From Phytopseudomonas flavescens (lineage in GTDB: Bacteria; Pseudomonadota; Gammaproteobacteria; Pseudomonadales; Pseudomonadaceae), in contig NZ_FNDG01000004.1 in NCBI RefSeq assembly GCF_900100535.1, forward strand, positions 1-64,000: DNA of 64,000 nucleotides, in the 5' to 3' direction. The notes under the pieces were generated by a model that saw only the letters and a program-made list of their open reading frames with translations, did no database searches and was not told the origin of the DNA. The first letter of the stretch is position 1; the number at the start of each line of letters is the position of its first letter. Shown piece after piece: positions 35,211 through 44,108 of the stretch. The position numbers and the translations under genes were made by a program.

Positions 35211-36330
35211 GGTCTTTCCTGTCGTTCGCGGAGCTGGCGGCTTTGCGGCCTGGGGCCAGGTCGCCAGCCGGTGGTGCGCTGCCGCCTTGCGGATAGTGAC
35301 TCAGCTCGCTGGCCCAGAGCGCCAGTGGGACCGGTGTCGAGGGCTGCCAGATACGCTGCCAGAGCAGGGCCAGGCGTTGCATGTCGCCACGCTCCGAGGG
35401 CCAGCGCTCAATGAATGGCTGCACCTGCCAGGTATCGCCCTTGCGGTGAGCGAAGTCGAAGCGGAACGGGTGGAAACCGGTCATGCCCAGGCGGATATCG
35501 GTGACCACCAGATGATCGCCAAGTCGGTCGTAACGCAGCACGTCATTGGTGAACCACTTCAAGCGCTGATGGGCTGGCGAATCGTTCAGCGCCTCGCCCA
35601 GTGCGGCCCCGCGGGGCATGCGCTCCAGCACCGGTGGCGCGCCGTCGAACCAGCCGACCAGCGCCTCGTGGTAGTCCTCGCCCTCGATCACGATGACCCG
35701 CCACAACAGCGTATTGAACGGCGTCGGCGCGCTGAAGATGGCGTCGGCTTCGATGCCCTGGCGGGCCAGTTCCTGCTCCACCCGGTGCTCGGCCATGTAT
35801 TTGCCGCCCAGGGTCGAGGCCAGATACAGGGTGGAAAACGCCAGCGCCCAGTTGACCACCGGGTTGGCCCTATCCTTCAGGCCGCTGATCAGCCCATGGA
35901 TCACCGCGCCAAGCAGCGGCAGGCTGTAGATCGGGTCGATGATGAAGATGCTCGACCAGGCCGCCGGCGTGGGCGCCAGCGGCCAGAGCAGTTGTGTACC
36001 GTAACTGGTGAAGGCGTCGAGCAGCGGATGGGTGATCAGTACCAGCCAGATCGCCAGGAACAGCCGTCGCGCCGAATAGCCGGGGTGGGGCCGCCACTGT
36101 CGTATCAGCCAGGTCAGCAGCAGGGCGAAGCCGCTGAGCACGAACAGCGAATGACTGAACCCGCGGTGGTAGGTCATCGCTGCCACCGAGTCGCCGTAGT
36201 CGATGACCACATCCAGATCCGGCAAGGTGCCCAGCACGGCACCATAAAGCAGCGCCTTGCGCCCCTGCCAGCGCCCCAGCAGGGCGCCCTGAATACTGGC
36301 GCCGAGTACGGCTTGGGTAATCGAGTCCAT
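35200..36330 (-). CDS. DUF457/YdjM-like membrane-bound predicted metal-dependent hydrolase
   Basis: The ATG at 36330 gives 376 aa. The N-terminal third holds four or more hydrophobic helices with the family motifs MDSITQAVLGASIQGAL, LGTLPDLDVVIDYGD and YHRGFSHSLFVL, whose D and H residues are the presumed metal ligands. ITHPLLDAFTSYGTQLLWPL follows at about 105-125. Residues 220-376 form a soluble tail specific to the longer members. E. coli YdjM is LexA-regulated, but I saw no SOS box here. It follows the DUF1116-AtzH gene by 96 bp and may or may not belong to that operon. Confidence 0.85.
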   Translation of the reverse strand: MDSITQAVLGASIQGALLGRWQGRKALLYGAVLGTLPDLDVVIDYGDSVAAMTYHRGFSHSLFVLSGFALLLTWLIRQWRPHPGYSARRLFLAIWLVLITHPLLDAFTSYGTQLLWPLAPTPAAWSSIFIIDPIYSLPLLGAVIHGLISGLKDRANPVVNWALAFSTLYLASTLGGKYMAEHRVEQELARQGIEADAIFSAPTPFNTLLWRVIVIEGEDYHEALVGWFDGAPPVLERMPRGAALGEALNDSPAHQRLKWFTNDVLRYDRLGDHLVVTDIRLGMTGFHPFRFDFAHRKGDTWQVQPFIERWPSERGDMQRLALLWQRIWQPSTPVPLALWASELSHYPQGGSAPPAGDLAPGRKAASSANDRKDPAL

Positions 36331-36426
36331 GGTCTTCTCTGAAATGCCTGCGCGGTCGACTACGTTACTTGAGCGCCTTGCACCTTGTATCGGCAAATTT
36401 CAAGCAAAGGTTTCAGTCGATGGACC

Positions 36427-37971
36427 CTAATCCATGTTGCTGACATGGGCGGACACGATCCGCCAGGCGCCCGCGATGCGTATCCAGGTCTGGGTCTGGC
36501 GGCCGGTACGCGGGTTGCCCTCACGGCTGAAAGCCATATGGGTGACCGCACTGTCGTTGCCGAAGCTGGTTATCGAGCGCTCGATGATCCGTCGCGACAG
36601 CCCGGTCGCCGGCCGGTCATCACGAAACGCCCGGATCGCCGCACTGCCGTAGAGGTTTTCCGTAGCGCCGTAGCGGACCGTATGGGGGCTCTGCCAGAAC
36701 AGCTGGTCGAGCGTGGCGACGTCGTTGCTGACCAGGGCCTGTTCGTAGCGCTCGAAGGCTGCGCTGACCTGTGCGATGACCAGAGGCTCGTTGAGCGCCG
36801 GCTCATCGGCTGCGGGCGATCCGTACAGGCGTGCTGGCGTCTGGCATACGCCGCGCCCGAGCAGGCCCGCTTCACCTCGGGCATCGAGCATGGCGATGGC
36901 CACCCGAGGCAGGCTGCCGCGATGGTCGATCCGAGCACTGTCGATGGCGGCGCCCAGACCGAAGGGGGCGAACAGCGGGTGCTGGCCTACCTGCCAGTGC
37001 GGTGCGCCAGCCGGGCGCCCCGGCAGCCAGCCGGCCATATCGGCGGCGACGCCCGTGGCGTGCTGCCAGGCCTGGGCACCGAAGCCTGCCGCATCGATCA
37101 CACCGCTGTCGCCGAGCATGGGACTGATCGGCTCTTCACCCGCTTTCAGGCGCGGGCCCTGTGGCGTGTGGGCCGCGGCGGTGCGCCAGCGCGTGGGCTC
37201 GCCAGCCAGCCGGATGCCGACCTCGATACCGTTGCCGGCCAGCCCCACCAGCAACGACCGTGCCGCGGGCTCATCGCATAGCGTGTCGAGCAGCAAATGG
37301 CAGGCGGCCATCCACAGCGTCAGGAAGAACAGCGGGGTTTCATCGAGCATCCGCTCGACGCCGTCGGCACCTTCCAGCAGCGGCATCAACCGCGCCTGCA
37401 GTGCCTGGCTGGCACCGCTGGTGACGCTGTGCAGGTCGTCACCGCGTTGCAGACCGGCGACTGCCAGGGGCAGCAGATCGATGGGGCCGTTGGCCAGGGC
37501 GGTCTGCAACACCCGGGCAAGCTCGCCGTCGCGCCAGGCCAGACGCTCGATCACCGCCTGCTGGCGCGTGCCGAAGCGGATCTGCGGTCCCCGGCCACTG
37601 CCCAGGATGGACCAGCAGGGGCGCGGGTTGATCGCAACGGCATCGACCACCTCGACCAGCGTCGTACTCGGTGAAATCACCGCCGCCAGTGGCGTCACCA
37701 CATTGAAATCCTGAGCCGATTCGAGGCGCACTTCACCGCTGGTGATCAGGTATTGCGCTGCCGCCTCGCTGTCGGCCCAGCCCTCGTGCAGGCAGCAGAG
37801 CAGCGCGGATGACAGGATCGGCGCGCTCGGTTGCTGACCGAGACGAAAGGGCGGCCCGGCGTGCAGCAGGGTTCTGTCGGGCAGGTCTATGGCCTCGGCG
37901 GCGCTGACCACCCGTTGCCAGACGGGACGCACGGCATACAGCTTTTCCAGTGCTGGCTGCAGATCGGTCAT
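36427..37971 (-). CDS. DUF1116 domain fused to AtzH-like domain
   Basis: A 514-residue two-domain protein. Residues about 1-390 resemble DUF1116 (YlbE/AllG family): PVWQRVVSAAEAI, RTLLHAGPPF, LHEGWADS, SGEVRLES, VISPSTTLVEVVD and GDDLHSVTSGASQAL. DUF1116 proteins are tied to oxamate carbamoyltransfer in anaerobic allantoin use. Residues 393-514 are an AtzH-like NTF2 fold (AFERYEQALVSNDVATLDQL, SPHTVRYGATENLYG, GRQTQTWIRI, WRIVSAHVS), normally a separate small partner of the amidase AtzE. An AtzE-like amidase is encoded in the same cluster. The gene lies 25 bp behind the reductase gene and probably ends the oxygenase operon. Both assignments rest on motif memory. Confidence 0.82.
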   Translation of the reverse strand: MTDLQPALEKLYAVRPVWQRVVSAAEAIDLPDRTLLHAGPPFRLGQQPSAPILSSALLCCLHEGWADSEAAAQYLITSGEVRLESAQDFNVVTPLAAVISPSTTLVEVVDAVAINPRPCWSILGSGRGPQIRFGTRQQAVIERLAWRDGELARVLQTALANGPIDLLPLAVAGLQRGDDLHSVTSGASQALQARLMPLLEGADGVERMLDETPLFFLTLWMAACHLLLDTLCDEPAARSLLVGLAGNGIEVGIRLAGEPTRWRTAAAHTPQGPRLKAGEEPISPMLGDSGVIDAAGFGAQAWQHATGVAADMAGWLPGRPAGAPHWQVGQHPLFAPFGLGAAIDSARIDHRGSLPRVAIAMLDARGEAGLLGRGVCQTPARLYGSPAADEPALNEPLVIAQVSAAFERYEQALVSNDVATLDQLFWQSPHTVRYGATENLYGSAAIRAFRDDRPATGLSRRIIERSITSFGNDSAVTHMAFSREGNPRTGRQTQTWIRIAGAWRIVSAHVSNMD

Positions 37972-37996
37972 GGGGTTCGCTCGCTCCCTGGAGTGT

Positions 37997-38950
37997 CTAG
38001 ATGTCCAGCACCAGCCGGGCGCTGTTACTGCTGGAGCAGCAGATCATCATGCTGCCGCGCCGGGCATGTTCCTCGACCGAGTACACCGAGTCCGCGTGCA
38101 GCGGATCGCCTTCCAAGACCTTCACTTCGCAGGCACCGCAAATGCCTTGCTCGCAGGAGTACATGACATCGGCACCGACCTCGAGCAGGGCGCCAAGGAT
38201 GGTTTCGCCCTTGCAGACCTGCACTTCGGTGCCCGAACGCGCGAGCACCACGGTGAAGGTTTCGCTAGCCGTGGCTGGTGGGCTGGCACCCTGGAAACGC
38301 TCCACGCGCACGTGTTCCAGGCCATGGGCGGCGCTCAGCGTCTCGAGGTCGGCGAGCATGCGCAGCGGGCCGCAGCAATAGATCTCGGTGCGCGGGTCGA
38401 CAGCAGCGAGGATATCGGCGAGGGACTTGCGCCCCGCAGTGCCGGAGACGTGCAGGGTCACGTCATCGCTGCGCTGCAGTGCATCGAGGAACAGGGTCTG
38501 TTCGGCAGACCGGCTCCAGTAATGCAGATGCACCCTGCGCCCGGCACCGCGCAGCTCCGCGAGCATCGAGAACAGCGGCGTGATACCGATGCCACCGGCA
38601 AGCAGCAGAACCGGGGCATCGCCATCGGCGAGCGCGAAGTGGTTGCGTGGCGGCTGCAGGACGAAGGTCTGGCCGACCCGTGCCTGATCGTGCAGCCAGC
38701 GCGAGCCGCCGAGGCCGTCGGCGTCACGCTTGACCGCCACCACATAGCGCTCGGCATCGCACAGTGGAGTGAGCAGCGAGTACGAGCGGATCTGCTCGTT
38801 GTGCAGCACGATGTCCAGGTGGGCGCCGGCCTGGACCGCTGCCAGGGGCTGGCCGTCCAGCGGCTGGAATTCGTAGAGCACGATGTCCTGTGCCCCGTAG
38901 CGCATGGCCGTGAGGCGGAACGTCGGCGCGAGCGCTTCAGACGGTGCCAT
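37997..38950 (-). CDS. PDR/VanB-family oxygenase reductase (FMN/NAD and plant-type 2Fe-2S)
   Basis: A 317-residue electron-transfer protein. Residues about 1-105 bind the flavin (RSYSLLTP), residues 110-220 bind NAD (LLLAGGIGITPLFSM and the YYCCGP-like EIYCCGPLRM), and the C-terminal 90 residues hold the plant-type cluster ligands C-x4-C-x2-C (CEQGICGAC) plus a last cysteine in MMICCSS. It passes electrons from NADH to the Rieske oxygenase whose gene it overlaps by 14 bp, so translation is coupled. Confidence 0.94.
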   Translation of the reverse strand: MAPSEALAPTFRLTAMRYGAQDIVLYEFQPLDGQPLAAVQAGAHLDIVLHNEQIRSYSLLTPLCDAERYVVAVKRDADGLGGSRWLHDQARVGQTFVLQPPRNHFALADGDAPVLLLAGGIGITPLFSMLAELRGAGRRVHLHYWSRSAEQTLFLDALQRSDDVTLHVSGTAGRKSLADILAAVDPRTEIYCCGPLRMLADLETLSAAHGLEHVRVERFQGASPPATASETFTVVLARSGTEVQVCKGETILGALLEVGADVMYSCEQGICGACEVKVLEGDPLHADSVYSVEEHARRGSMMICCSSSNSARLVLDI

Positions 38951-39977
38951 AGTTGATACCCATTCCGCGCAGCCAGGCCCGGTACTTCATGCCGAGCAGG
39001 TCGGTGCTGTGGTGCAGCTCCTGGCGCAGGTCGGTGGGGATGCGTTCCGGGCGCTGGGTGTCGACGATCGCGCTGTCCTGGGCGTAGACCAGGTCCTGAC
39101 GGCGACGTACGTCCTCATCGCTGGGCATCGGGTCGAAGTTCATGGCGCAGCAGATGCGCACGATGCTGCGCGTCTCGCTGACCTGCTGCATGGTGAAAAA
39201 GGTGCAGAAGCGGTCGTTCTCGTTACCTTCATGGGCGCGCAGCGGGTCGGAAATGATCAGGCGCTTCTTGAAGTAGGCCACGCCCGGGCGCAGGCATTTG
39301 TAGGCGTAGTAGGCGATGACCGGCACCTGGCGTGGGTCGCCATACGGCTGGGTGACCTGTACTTCCGAGGTGGCCAGCACGCCATCCTCTTCCCACACCC
39401 GGTACTGGCCGATGGGGTCCGGCGCGTCCATCAGGCCGTTGACGCCGGCATGCACGAAGGGAAAGTGGGTCGGGTCGATGAAGTTCTCCAGCGCGCGGTA
39501 GCCGGATTTGAACTCGTACGGTCCGCAGACCACCTTCTTGTAGCTGTCGTCGAGCCATTCGGGGAAGGCGGCGATATCCTGCTGCGGTTCACCCAGGCAA
39601 GTCCAGATGAAACCGTAAGCCTCCTTCACAGGGTGGGCGATGGCCTTGGCCTTTTTCATCGGCGTTTCGTTGGGCGATGCCGGAATCAGCGTGCACTGCG
39701 CGCTGCCGTCGTAGTTCCAGCCGTGGTACGGGCAGATCACCTTGTCGGACGCGATGAAGCCTTTGGACAGGCGTGCGCCACGGTGAATGCACAGGTCTTC
39801 CCAGACATAGGCCTGGCCCTTGGAGTCCCGCCAGATCACCAGGTCACGGTCGAACAGGGTGGACGGATACAGCGTGCCCTCTACCACGTCCTCGCTGCTG
39901 GCCACCACGTGCCAGTCATTGAGCAGGGCGGGAGCCAGGGGGGCGTCCAGGTTGTTGAGATGCTCTTTGCAATTCAT
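38937..39977 (-). CDS. Rieske non-heme iron oxygenase, alpha subunit (VanA/phthalate-dioxygenase-like)
   Basis: I choose the ATG at 39977 (ACGGAG site; 346 aa), although the frame extends 28 codons upstream. The Rieske centre is C63-x-H65 (CIHRGARL) and C82-x2-H85 (CPYHGW). The mononuclear iron site is seen in ENFIDPTHFPFVHAG with D168, H171 and H176. The length and pairing with a one-component VanB-type reductase mark a type IA oxygenase that demethylates or hydroxylates aromatic or heterocyclic acids. The substrate is unknown. A MarR-type palindrome lies about 104 bp upstream, and a MarR gene is divergent. Confidence 0.94.
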   Translation of the reverse strand: MNCKEHLNNLDAPLAPALLNDWHVVASSEDVVEGTLYPSTLFDRDLVIWRDSKGQAYVWEDLCIHRGARLSKGFIASDKVICPYHGWNYDGSAQCTLIPASPNETPMKKAKAIAHPVKEAYGFIWTCLGEPQQDIAAFPEWLDDSYKKVVCGPYEFKSGYRALENFIDPTHFPFVHAGVNGLMDAPDPIGQYRVWEEDGVLATSEVQVTQPYGDPRQVPVIAYYAYKCLRPGVAYFKKRLIISDPLRAHEGNENDRFCTFFTMQQVSETRSIVRICCAMNFDPMPSDEDVRRRQDLVYAQDSAIVDTQRPERIPTDLRQELHHSTDLLGMKYRAWLRGMGINYGTV

Positions 39978-40078
39978 GGGGTCGAACTCCGTTCCTGCAC
40001 GTAAGGATTCCAGGCCGGCAAAGCGCTGGAGTGAAAGCTCGCAGTGCGCGAATGTTTTCAATGGCCAATGAAAAGCAA

Positions 40079-40090
40079 GAGGTATGCCAC
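40079..40090 (-). promoter_or_regulatory. Operator candidate 1 of the catabolic cluster (upstream of Rieske gene)
   Basis: GGTATGCCAC at 40081-40090; on the minus strand GTGGCATACCTCTTGCTTT. It shares the core TGGCATRCC and the following CTTGCTTT with operator 6. Confidence 0.65.
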
Positions 40091-40200
40091 GTTTTTTCTA
40101 GGCAGCTGTAACCCAGGCGTGGCCTAATGAGCCGACTTACCTGGATGCCCCATAGTTGCAGCGGGGTTTGGCGGGCTGCCATATAAACGTGCGCAGTTTG

Positions 40201-40214
40201 AGTGGTATGCCACT
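40201..40214. promoter_or_regulatory. Operator candidate 2 of the catabolic cluster (between Rieske and MarR genes)
   Basis: AGTGGTATGCCACT has perfect 5 bp arms AGTGG/CCACT around TATG, followed by TACTT. It lies 215 bp before the MarR start. Confidence 0.7.
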
Positions 40215-40428
40215 TACTTGGGCGGGTGTGCTAGCCTGGCGACGCGAATGCGAACAAGAAGCCTCCTTATCTGGAGGCATGATTCGTGCTGGGGATATCA
40301 TCGTCTGGCGATGTCGTCGGCGATTCGGGCGGCGACGTGGATGGCGCTGCCGATAGTGGCGAGCTGTGCGAGCGTAGCGACGCAACTGTTCAATCATCAG
40401 TGAGTAGCCGGGAGCTACGGAGCGCAAT

Positions 40429-40944
40429 ATGGGCAACCAAGAAGTAAAAGCCATGGTCGATGAGGCAGTCAGTCGCTCGAGCCTGTTGGGTCGACCTGGC
40501 TTTCTGATACGCCGTCTGCATCAGGTGCACTGCAGCCTGTTCCAGGAGGAAACCCGGGGGCAGGACATCACGCCGGTGCAGTACAGCCTGCTCAGTTCAC
40601 TGGCAGTATTGGGCGAGCTGGATCAGAACACCATCGCCCAGGCCATCGGCCTCGAGCGTACCAGCGTTGCCGAGGTGATTCCCCGTCTCGAGGCGCGTGG
40701 CTTGCTGCTGCGCCGGCAGAGCGAAAAGGACAAGCGCGTCAAGCTGGTGAAGCTGACCCGCAAGGGCAAGACCCTGGTGACCCGCATGAACGATGCCGTG
40801 CAGCGCGCCCATGACCGCACGCTGGAGGCGCTGCCGGCCGAAGAGCGCGACCTGTTCATGCTCCAGCTGATCCGCCTGGTGGAGGCCGGCAACGAGGTCA
40901 AGAGCGCTCCATTGCGTCTGCAGCCGGCAAAGGCCGACAGCTGA
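40429..40944 (+). CDS. MarR-family transcriptional regulator of the catabolic cluster
   Basis: A 171-residue winged-helix regulator. The dimer helices flank LGELDQNTIAQAIGLERTSVAEVIPRLEARGLL (recognition helix about residues 70-90) and the wing RRQSEKDKRVKLVKLTRKG. MarR repressors release DNA when a small phenolic or similar ligand binds. Its gene sits between the oxygenase operon and the amidase gene, with the repeated palindrome in its own control region. The most direct reading is that it binds this palindrome and represses oxygenase, hydrolase and importer genes. The ATG at 40429 has a GGAG site 10 bp upstream. Confidence 0.94.
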   Translation: MGNQEVKAMVDEAVSRSSLLGRPGFLIRRLHQVHCSLFQEETRGQDITPVQYSLLSSLAVLGELDQNTIAQAIGLERTSVAEVIPRLEARGLLLRRQSEKDKRVKLVKLTRKGKTLVTRMNDAVQRAHDRTLEALPAEERDLFMLQLIRLVEAGNEVKSAPLRLQPAKADS

Positions 40945-40958
40945 TGCCGGGGGCGGCG

Positions 40959-42110
40959 TCAGCTCAGCTGACGGGCCAGGGCGAGCAGGGCACGGTCGCT
41001 GCCCCGAGGGCCGATCAGCGAGACGCCCACCGGCCCATCGGCGCTCTGCAGCAGCGGCACGGATACCTGGGGTAACCCACCGACGCCGGCGATGGCGGTC
41101 ATGCGCTGGGTTGCCAGGCGAATCTGTTCGACCTGCTCGTCGCTGGCCGTCAAGGCGATCGCCGGGCTGGGTGCCGTCGGCAGGCACAGTACGCCGTCAT
41201 CGCCGAGCAGGGCATCCAGCTGCCCACGCAATACGCCAAGGCGTTTCTGCGCCGCCGCAGCATCAGCGGCACTGACGCGGCTGGCATTGGCGAAGCGCTC
41301 TTTCACCCCAGGACCGAACTGCGGCTGGTGCCGGCTGATCCAGCTGCCGTATTCCTGCCAGGCTTCGAAGGCCTGCAGGGTGCGGAAATCGTTGGCGAAG
41401 TCGGCCAGGGACGGCAGTGCCTGCCAGCCATCGCAGGGCAGCGGCAGGCGCGACAGGGTCAGCCAGCTGTTGAATTGCGCCAGCACCGCTTCGCCAGCCT
41501 CCTCACGCACGTTGCTGACCAGCAGCACGCGTTGCAGGCGATGTTCACTCGCCGGCAACAGCACCTTGCCGACCCGTTCCAGGGTTTCGCCGTCGCGGGC
41601 GAACCAGCCCAGGCAGTCGAAGCTGCGTGCCAGTTGCGCACAATGCGCATAGGTGAGCGCACCGTGGCTGGGGCGCAGCCCGTGAATCCCGCAGTAGCTG
41701 GCTGGAATACGGATCGAGCCACCGGTATCGCTGCCCATGGCGAAATCCACCAGGCCTGCGGCAACCACCGATGCCGAGCCGCTCGACGAGCCGCCCGCCG
41801 TCGCGCCCGGCACCGCGGGGTTGGGGGGCGTGCCGTAGTGGACGTTGCTGCCAGCCAGGCTGTAGGTCAGCTCGTCGGTGTGGGTCTTGCCCGTCAGCGT
41901 GGCACCCGCGGCCAGAAGTTGCTCGATCAGCGGCGAGGTGCTTTGCGCAGGCGGGTGGCTGTCCCGCCACAGCGGGTGACCGCAACCGGTGCGGTGGCCG
42001 GCGATTGCCATCACGTCCTTGACCGCGAAGCTCAGGCCGTCGAGGGGGCCCGAACCGGTGGCGGCAAGATGGATCGGATCATCGGTGATCATTCCGTTGG
42101 CGAGCTTCAT
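40959..42110 (-). CDS. Amidase signature-family hydrolase (AtzE-like)
   Basis: The ATG at 42110 suits the AGGA site best (383 aa); another ATG is at 42116. The catalytic triad of amidase signature enzymes is seen as K31 (FAVKDV), cis-Ser S108 (AGGSSSGS) and nucleophile S132 (DTGGSIRIPA), with the usual 24-residue Ser-Ser spacing. The length is short for the family but like AtzE, the 1-carboxybiuret hydrolase of cyanuric acid breakdown. The AtzH-like domain encoded at 36427 would be its natural partner. Its stop is 14 bp from the convergent MarR stop. Substrate unknown; an amide or ureido bond is inferred. Confidence 0.92.
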   Translation of the reverse strand: MKLANGMITDDPIHLAATGSGPLDGLSFAVKDVMAIAGHRTGCGHPLWRDSHPPAQSTSPLIEQLLAAGATLTGKTHTDELTYSLAGSNVHYGTPPNPAVPGATAGGSSSGSASVVAAGLVDFAMGSDTGGSIRIPASYCGIHGLRPSHGALTYAHCAQLARSFDCLGWFARDGETLERVGKVLLPASEHRLQRVLLVSNVREEAGEAVLAQFNSWLTLSRLPLPCDGWQALPSLADFANDFRTLQAFEAWQEYGSWISRHQPQFGPGVKERFANASRVSAADAAAAQKRLGVLRGQLDALLGDDGVLCLPTAPSPAIALTASDEQVEQIRLATQRMTAIAGVGGLPQVSVPLLQSADGPVGVSLIGPRGSDRALLALARQLS

Positions 42111-42204
42111 GAGCATGTTCCTGACAGTGAGCGATGAAAGATAACAGGTGAGCGAGCCCGGCACGCATGGTGCCGATAGCCAGGCCGGAATTCATTCGGC
42201 CAAC

Positions 42205-42270
42205 GGGCGATATCGCCGGCAAGCCGGCTCCTACAGATGCGATTTCTGCATACCTGTAGGGGCGATCCGA
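42205..42270. repeat. Pseudomonas REP-type element pair
   Basis: GCCGGCAAGCCGGCTCCTACAG is the known Pseudomonas REP style (a short GC palindrome followed by CTCCTACA). The inverted, diverged partner CCTGTAGGGGCGATCC follows at about 42251-42270. It lies between the amidohydrolase and amidase genes. Confidence 0.75.
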
Positions 42271-42278
42271 TTCTTCAC

Positions 42279-43541
42279 TCAGGCCGCGAAGCTGGAATGG
42301 GGCGGCAGGATCGAGGCGACGGCGTCGAAGCGTTCGCCGTCTTTCAGGCAGAACGCCGGTGTCAGCAGGCGGTCGCTGTAGGCGGCGGTGCCTTCGTTAT
42401 CCTTCAACTGGAAGCGCCCACGCTCATCGTTGAGTACGCTGATGTCGGCCGGGTTGCCGATGGCCAGGGTGCCGAGGTCTTTCGGCAGACCGAACACCTC
42501 CACCGGGTTGCAGGTGGCCATGGCCACCACATGGTTGATGGGCAAGCCCAGGGCCAGCATGCTGGTCATCGCCGAGGCCATGGAGAAGCGCTGCTTGCCG
42601 AAGAACATGTGCTCGCTATCCGAGTGTTCTTCTGGCGTGCCCGGTGGGGCAGGAACCAGGGTGTTGTAGCCGTGCATGTCGGCGCCAAGGGTGTCGGGAA
42701 TCACCCCGCCATCGAGAACGATGCGCGCGCACTGGAAGCTGAAGTGCGAGCCGTGACCGACATCCACCTTCAGCCCCATGTCCCTGGCCAGGGTCATGAA
42801 GGGGTGCAGCTTGCCGTCGGCGCTGACCACGCCGCCCGGATGACGGGAGAACGGGTGGGCGAGGATATCGCCGGCTTTGAGCATCGGCACCACGTCGGCG
42901 AGGATCGAGTCGGGATGCACCGGGCTCGGGTCCCCCGGGCTTGGCCACAGCTGGCCGAAGTGAATGTACAGCGGCATGCTGGCGCGCCGGGAGATCTCCG
43001 CGCTCATCGCCATCACATCGCTGCCCCAGCGTTCGAAGCCGCCCAGTTCGGCATGGGCCTTGAAGCCCTTGATGATGTCGGTATTGGCCAGCGCCGCGCG
43101 CACGGTCGCGTCGACGTCCACGCACTCCGGGGTATACAGGCTGGGGTAGAAGTGGCCCTCCAGGCCGCCGACCAGATAGGCCGAAAGGTAGGCGAATACG
43201 CGGGTTCTCTTGGCCTTGACCACGTGCTCGCGGAACGCCGGCAGCGTCATGCACGATGGGCCGCCCTGGTCGATCAGGGTGGTCACCCCGGAGTGCACGC
43301 CGGCGAGGTCGGCATCCAGGCCGAAGCGGCCCGTCACGTATTCGAAGACGTGGCCGTGGGTGTCGATCAGGCCAGGCGTGACCAGCTTGCCGCTGACATC
43401 GATCACTGTGGTTGCCGTACCGGCGGCGCCAGGCGCGGTGATCGCCTCGATCCGGCCATCGCTGATGGCAATGTCGAAATTCCCGTCGTATCCCTGGGCG
43501 GGGTCGATCAGGTAGCCACCTTTGAGGATTACATCAGCCAT
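42279..43541 (-). CDS. Cyclic amidohydrolase (amidohydrolase/deacetylase-family metallohydrolase)
   Basis: A 420-residue TIM-barrel hydrolase. The metal ligands are visible: H62 and H64 (DTHGHVF), a candidate carboxylated lysine at K158 or K161 (IIKGFKAHAE), H194 (LYIHFG), H229 (ILAHPFS) and D288 (LGADMHGY). The C-terminal beta-sandwich returns with LAIGNPADISVL. The branch resembles dihydroorotase-like proteins of unknown substrate (EF_0837 type). In this cluster it would open a cyclic amide or imide ring, or remove an acyl group from nitrogen. It lies 168 bp before the amidase gene on the same strand and probably shares its control. Confidence 0.9.
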   Translation of the reverse strand: MADVILKGGYLIDPAQGYDGNFDIAISDGRIEAITAPGAAGTATTVIDVSGKLVTPGLIDTHGHVFEYVTGRFGLDADLAGVHSGVTTLIDQGGPSCMTLPAFREHVVKAKRTRVFAYLSAYLVGGLEGHFYPSLYTPECVDVDATVRAALANTDIIKGFKAHAELGGFERWGSDVMAMSAEISRRASMPLYIHFGQLWPSPGDPSPVHPDSILADVVPMLKAGDILAHPFSRHPGGVVSADGKLHPFMTLARDMGLKVDVGHGSHFSFQCARIVLDGGVIPDTLGADMHGYNTLVPAPPGTPEEHSDSEHMFFGKQRFSMASAMTSMLALGLPINHVVAMATCNPVEVFGLPKDLGTLAIGNPADISVLNDERGRFQLKDNEGTAAYSDRLLTPAFCLKDGERFDAVASILPPHSSFAA

Positions 43542-43687
43542 TGCTCTTCACCTTCTACTCGTCGCGAACTCAACACAGCGTTGAGGTATGCCCGAGTGGG
43601 TGCAACGGCTGTGCCATTCAGGCCGTTTTGGTTTCTGTTTATGGTGCAAGAAATTGATCCATATGGATTTATTTCTGTATTTATAGA

Positions 43688-43700
43688 GGGGTATACCACT
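43688..43700. promoter_or_regulatory. Operator candidate 3 of the catabolic cluster
   Basis: GGGGTATACCACT with the 8 bp palindrome GGTATACC (43690-43697), about 150 bp upstream of the amidohydrolase start. Confidence 0.65.
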
Positions 43701-43750
43701 CTTTATGGTTTCGCATAGCGGGTCCGAAATTGTCATCGGTGAACTAAAGT

Positions 43751-43763
43751 GGGGTATACCACC
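43751..43763. promoter_or_regulatory. Operator candidate 4 of the catabolic cluster
   Basis: GGGGTATACCACC with the core GGTATACC (43753-43760), 63 bp from operator 3, about six helical turns. Confidence 0.65.
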
Positions 43764-43902
43764 TATTTCTGCCTTGTTTTGATGCACCCATGAGTCTTCC
43801 TTCGCAAAGCCCGGCGTTGCCCGCTGAAAGAACGTCCTCCACCGTCCAGCGAGCATCGCTATCGAGCGGCGCCACTATCGGCACACAGGCTTCGCCCATT
43901 TA

Positions 43903-43916
43903 GGTGGCATACCACC
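43903..43916. promoter_or_regulatory. Operator candidate 5 of the catabolic cluster
   Basis: GGTGGCATACCACC has perfect GGTGG/CCACC arms. Confidence 0.68.
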
Positions 43917-44015
43917 CATATCGCGAGCGCTGTTGGGGCGGACGACGCTTGCCAGGTCGCTCATGAAAAACAGAAGAATTCGCCAACTATCTGACAGATA
44001 AGTGTAAAAAATAAA

Positions 44016-44025
44016 TGGCATGCCA
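44016..44025. promoter_or_regulatory. Operator candidate 6 of the catabolic cluster (before importer genes)
   Basis: TGGCATGCCA is a perfect 10 bp palindrome followed by CTTGCTTT, 84 bp before the binding-protein start. The AT-rich run just before it (TAAAAAATAAA) could hold the promoter, which binding would block. Confidence 0.7.
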
Positions 44026-44108
44026 CTTGCTTTGACCCTTGCGCTGCGCCGGCCGTCCTCTTGCGTGTCCGGATCGATGTCAACGTCAATAACTAGAAGG
44101 AAGTCAGC

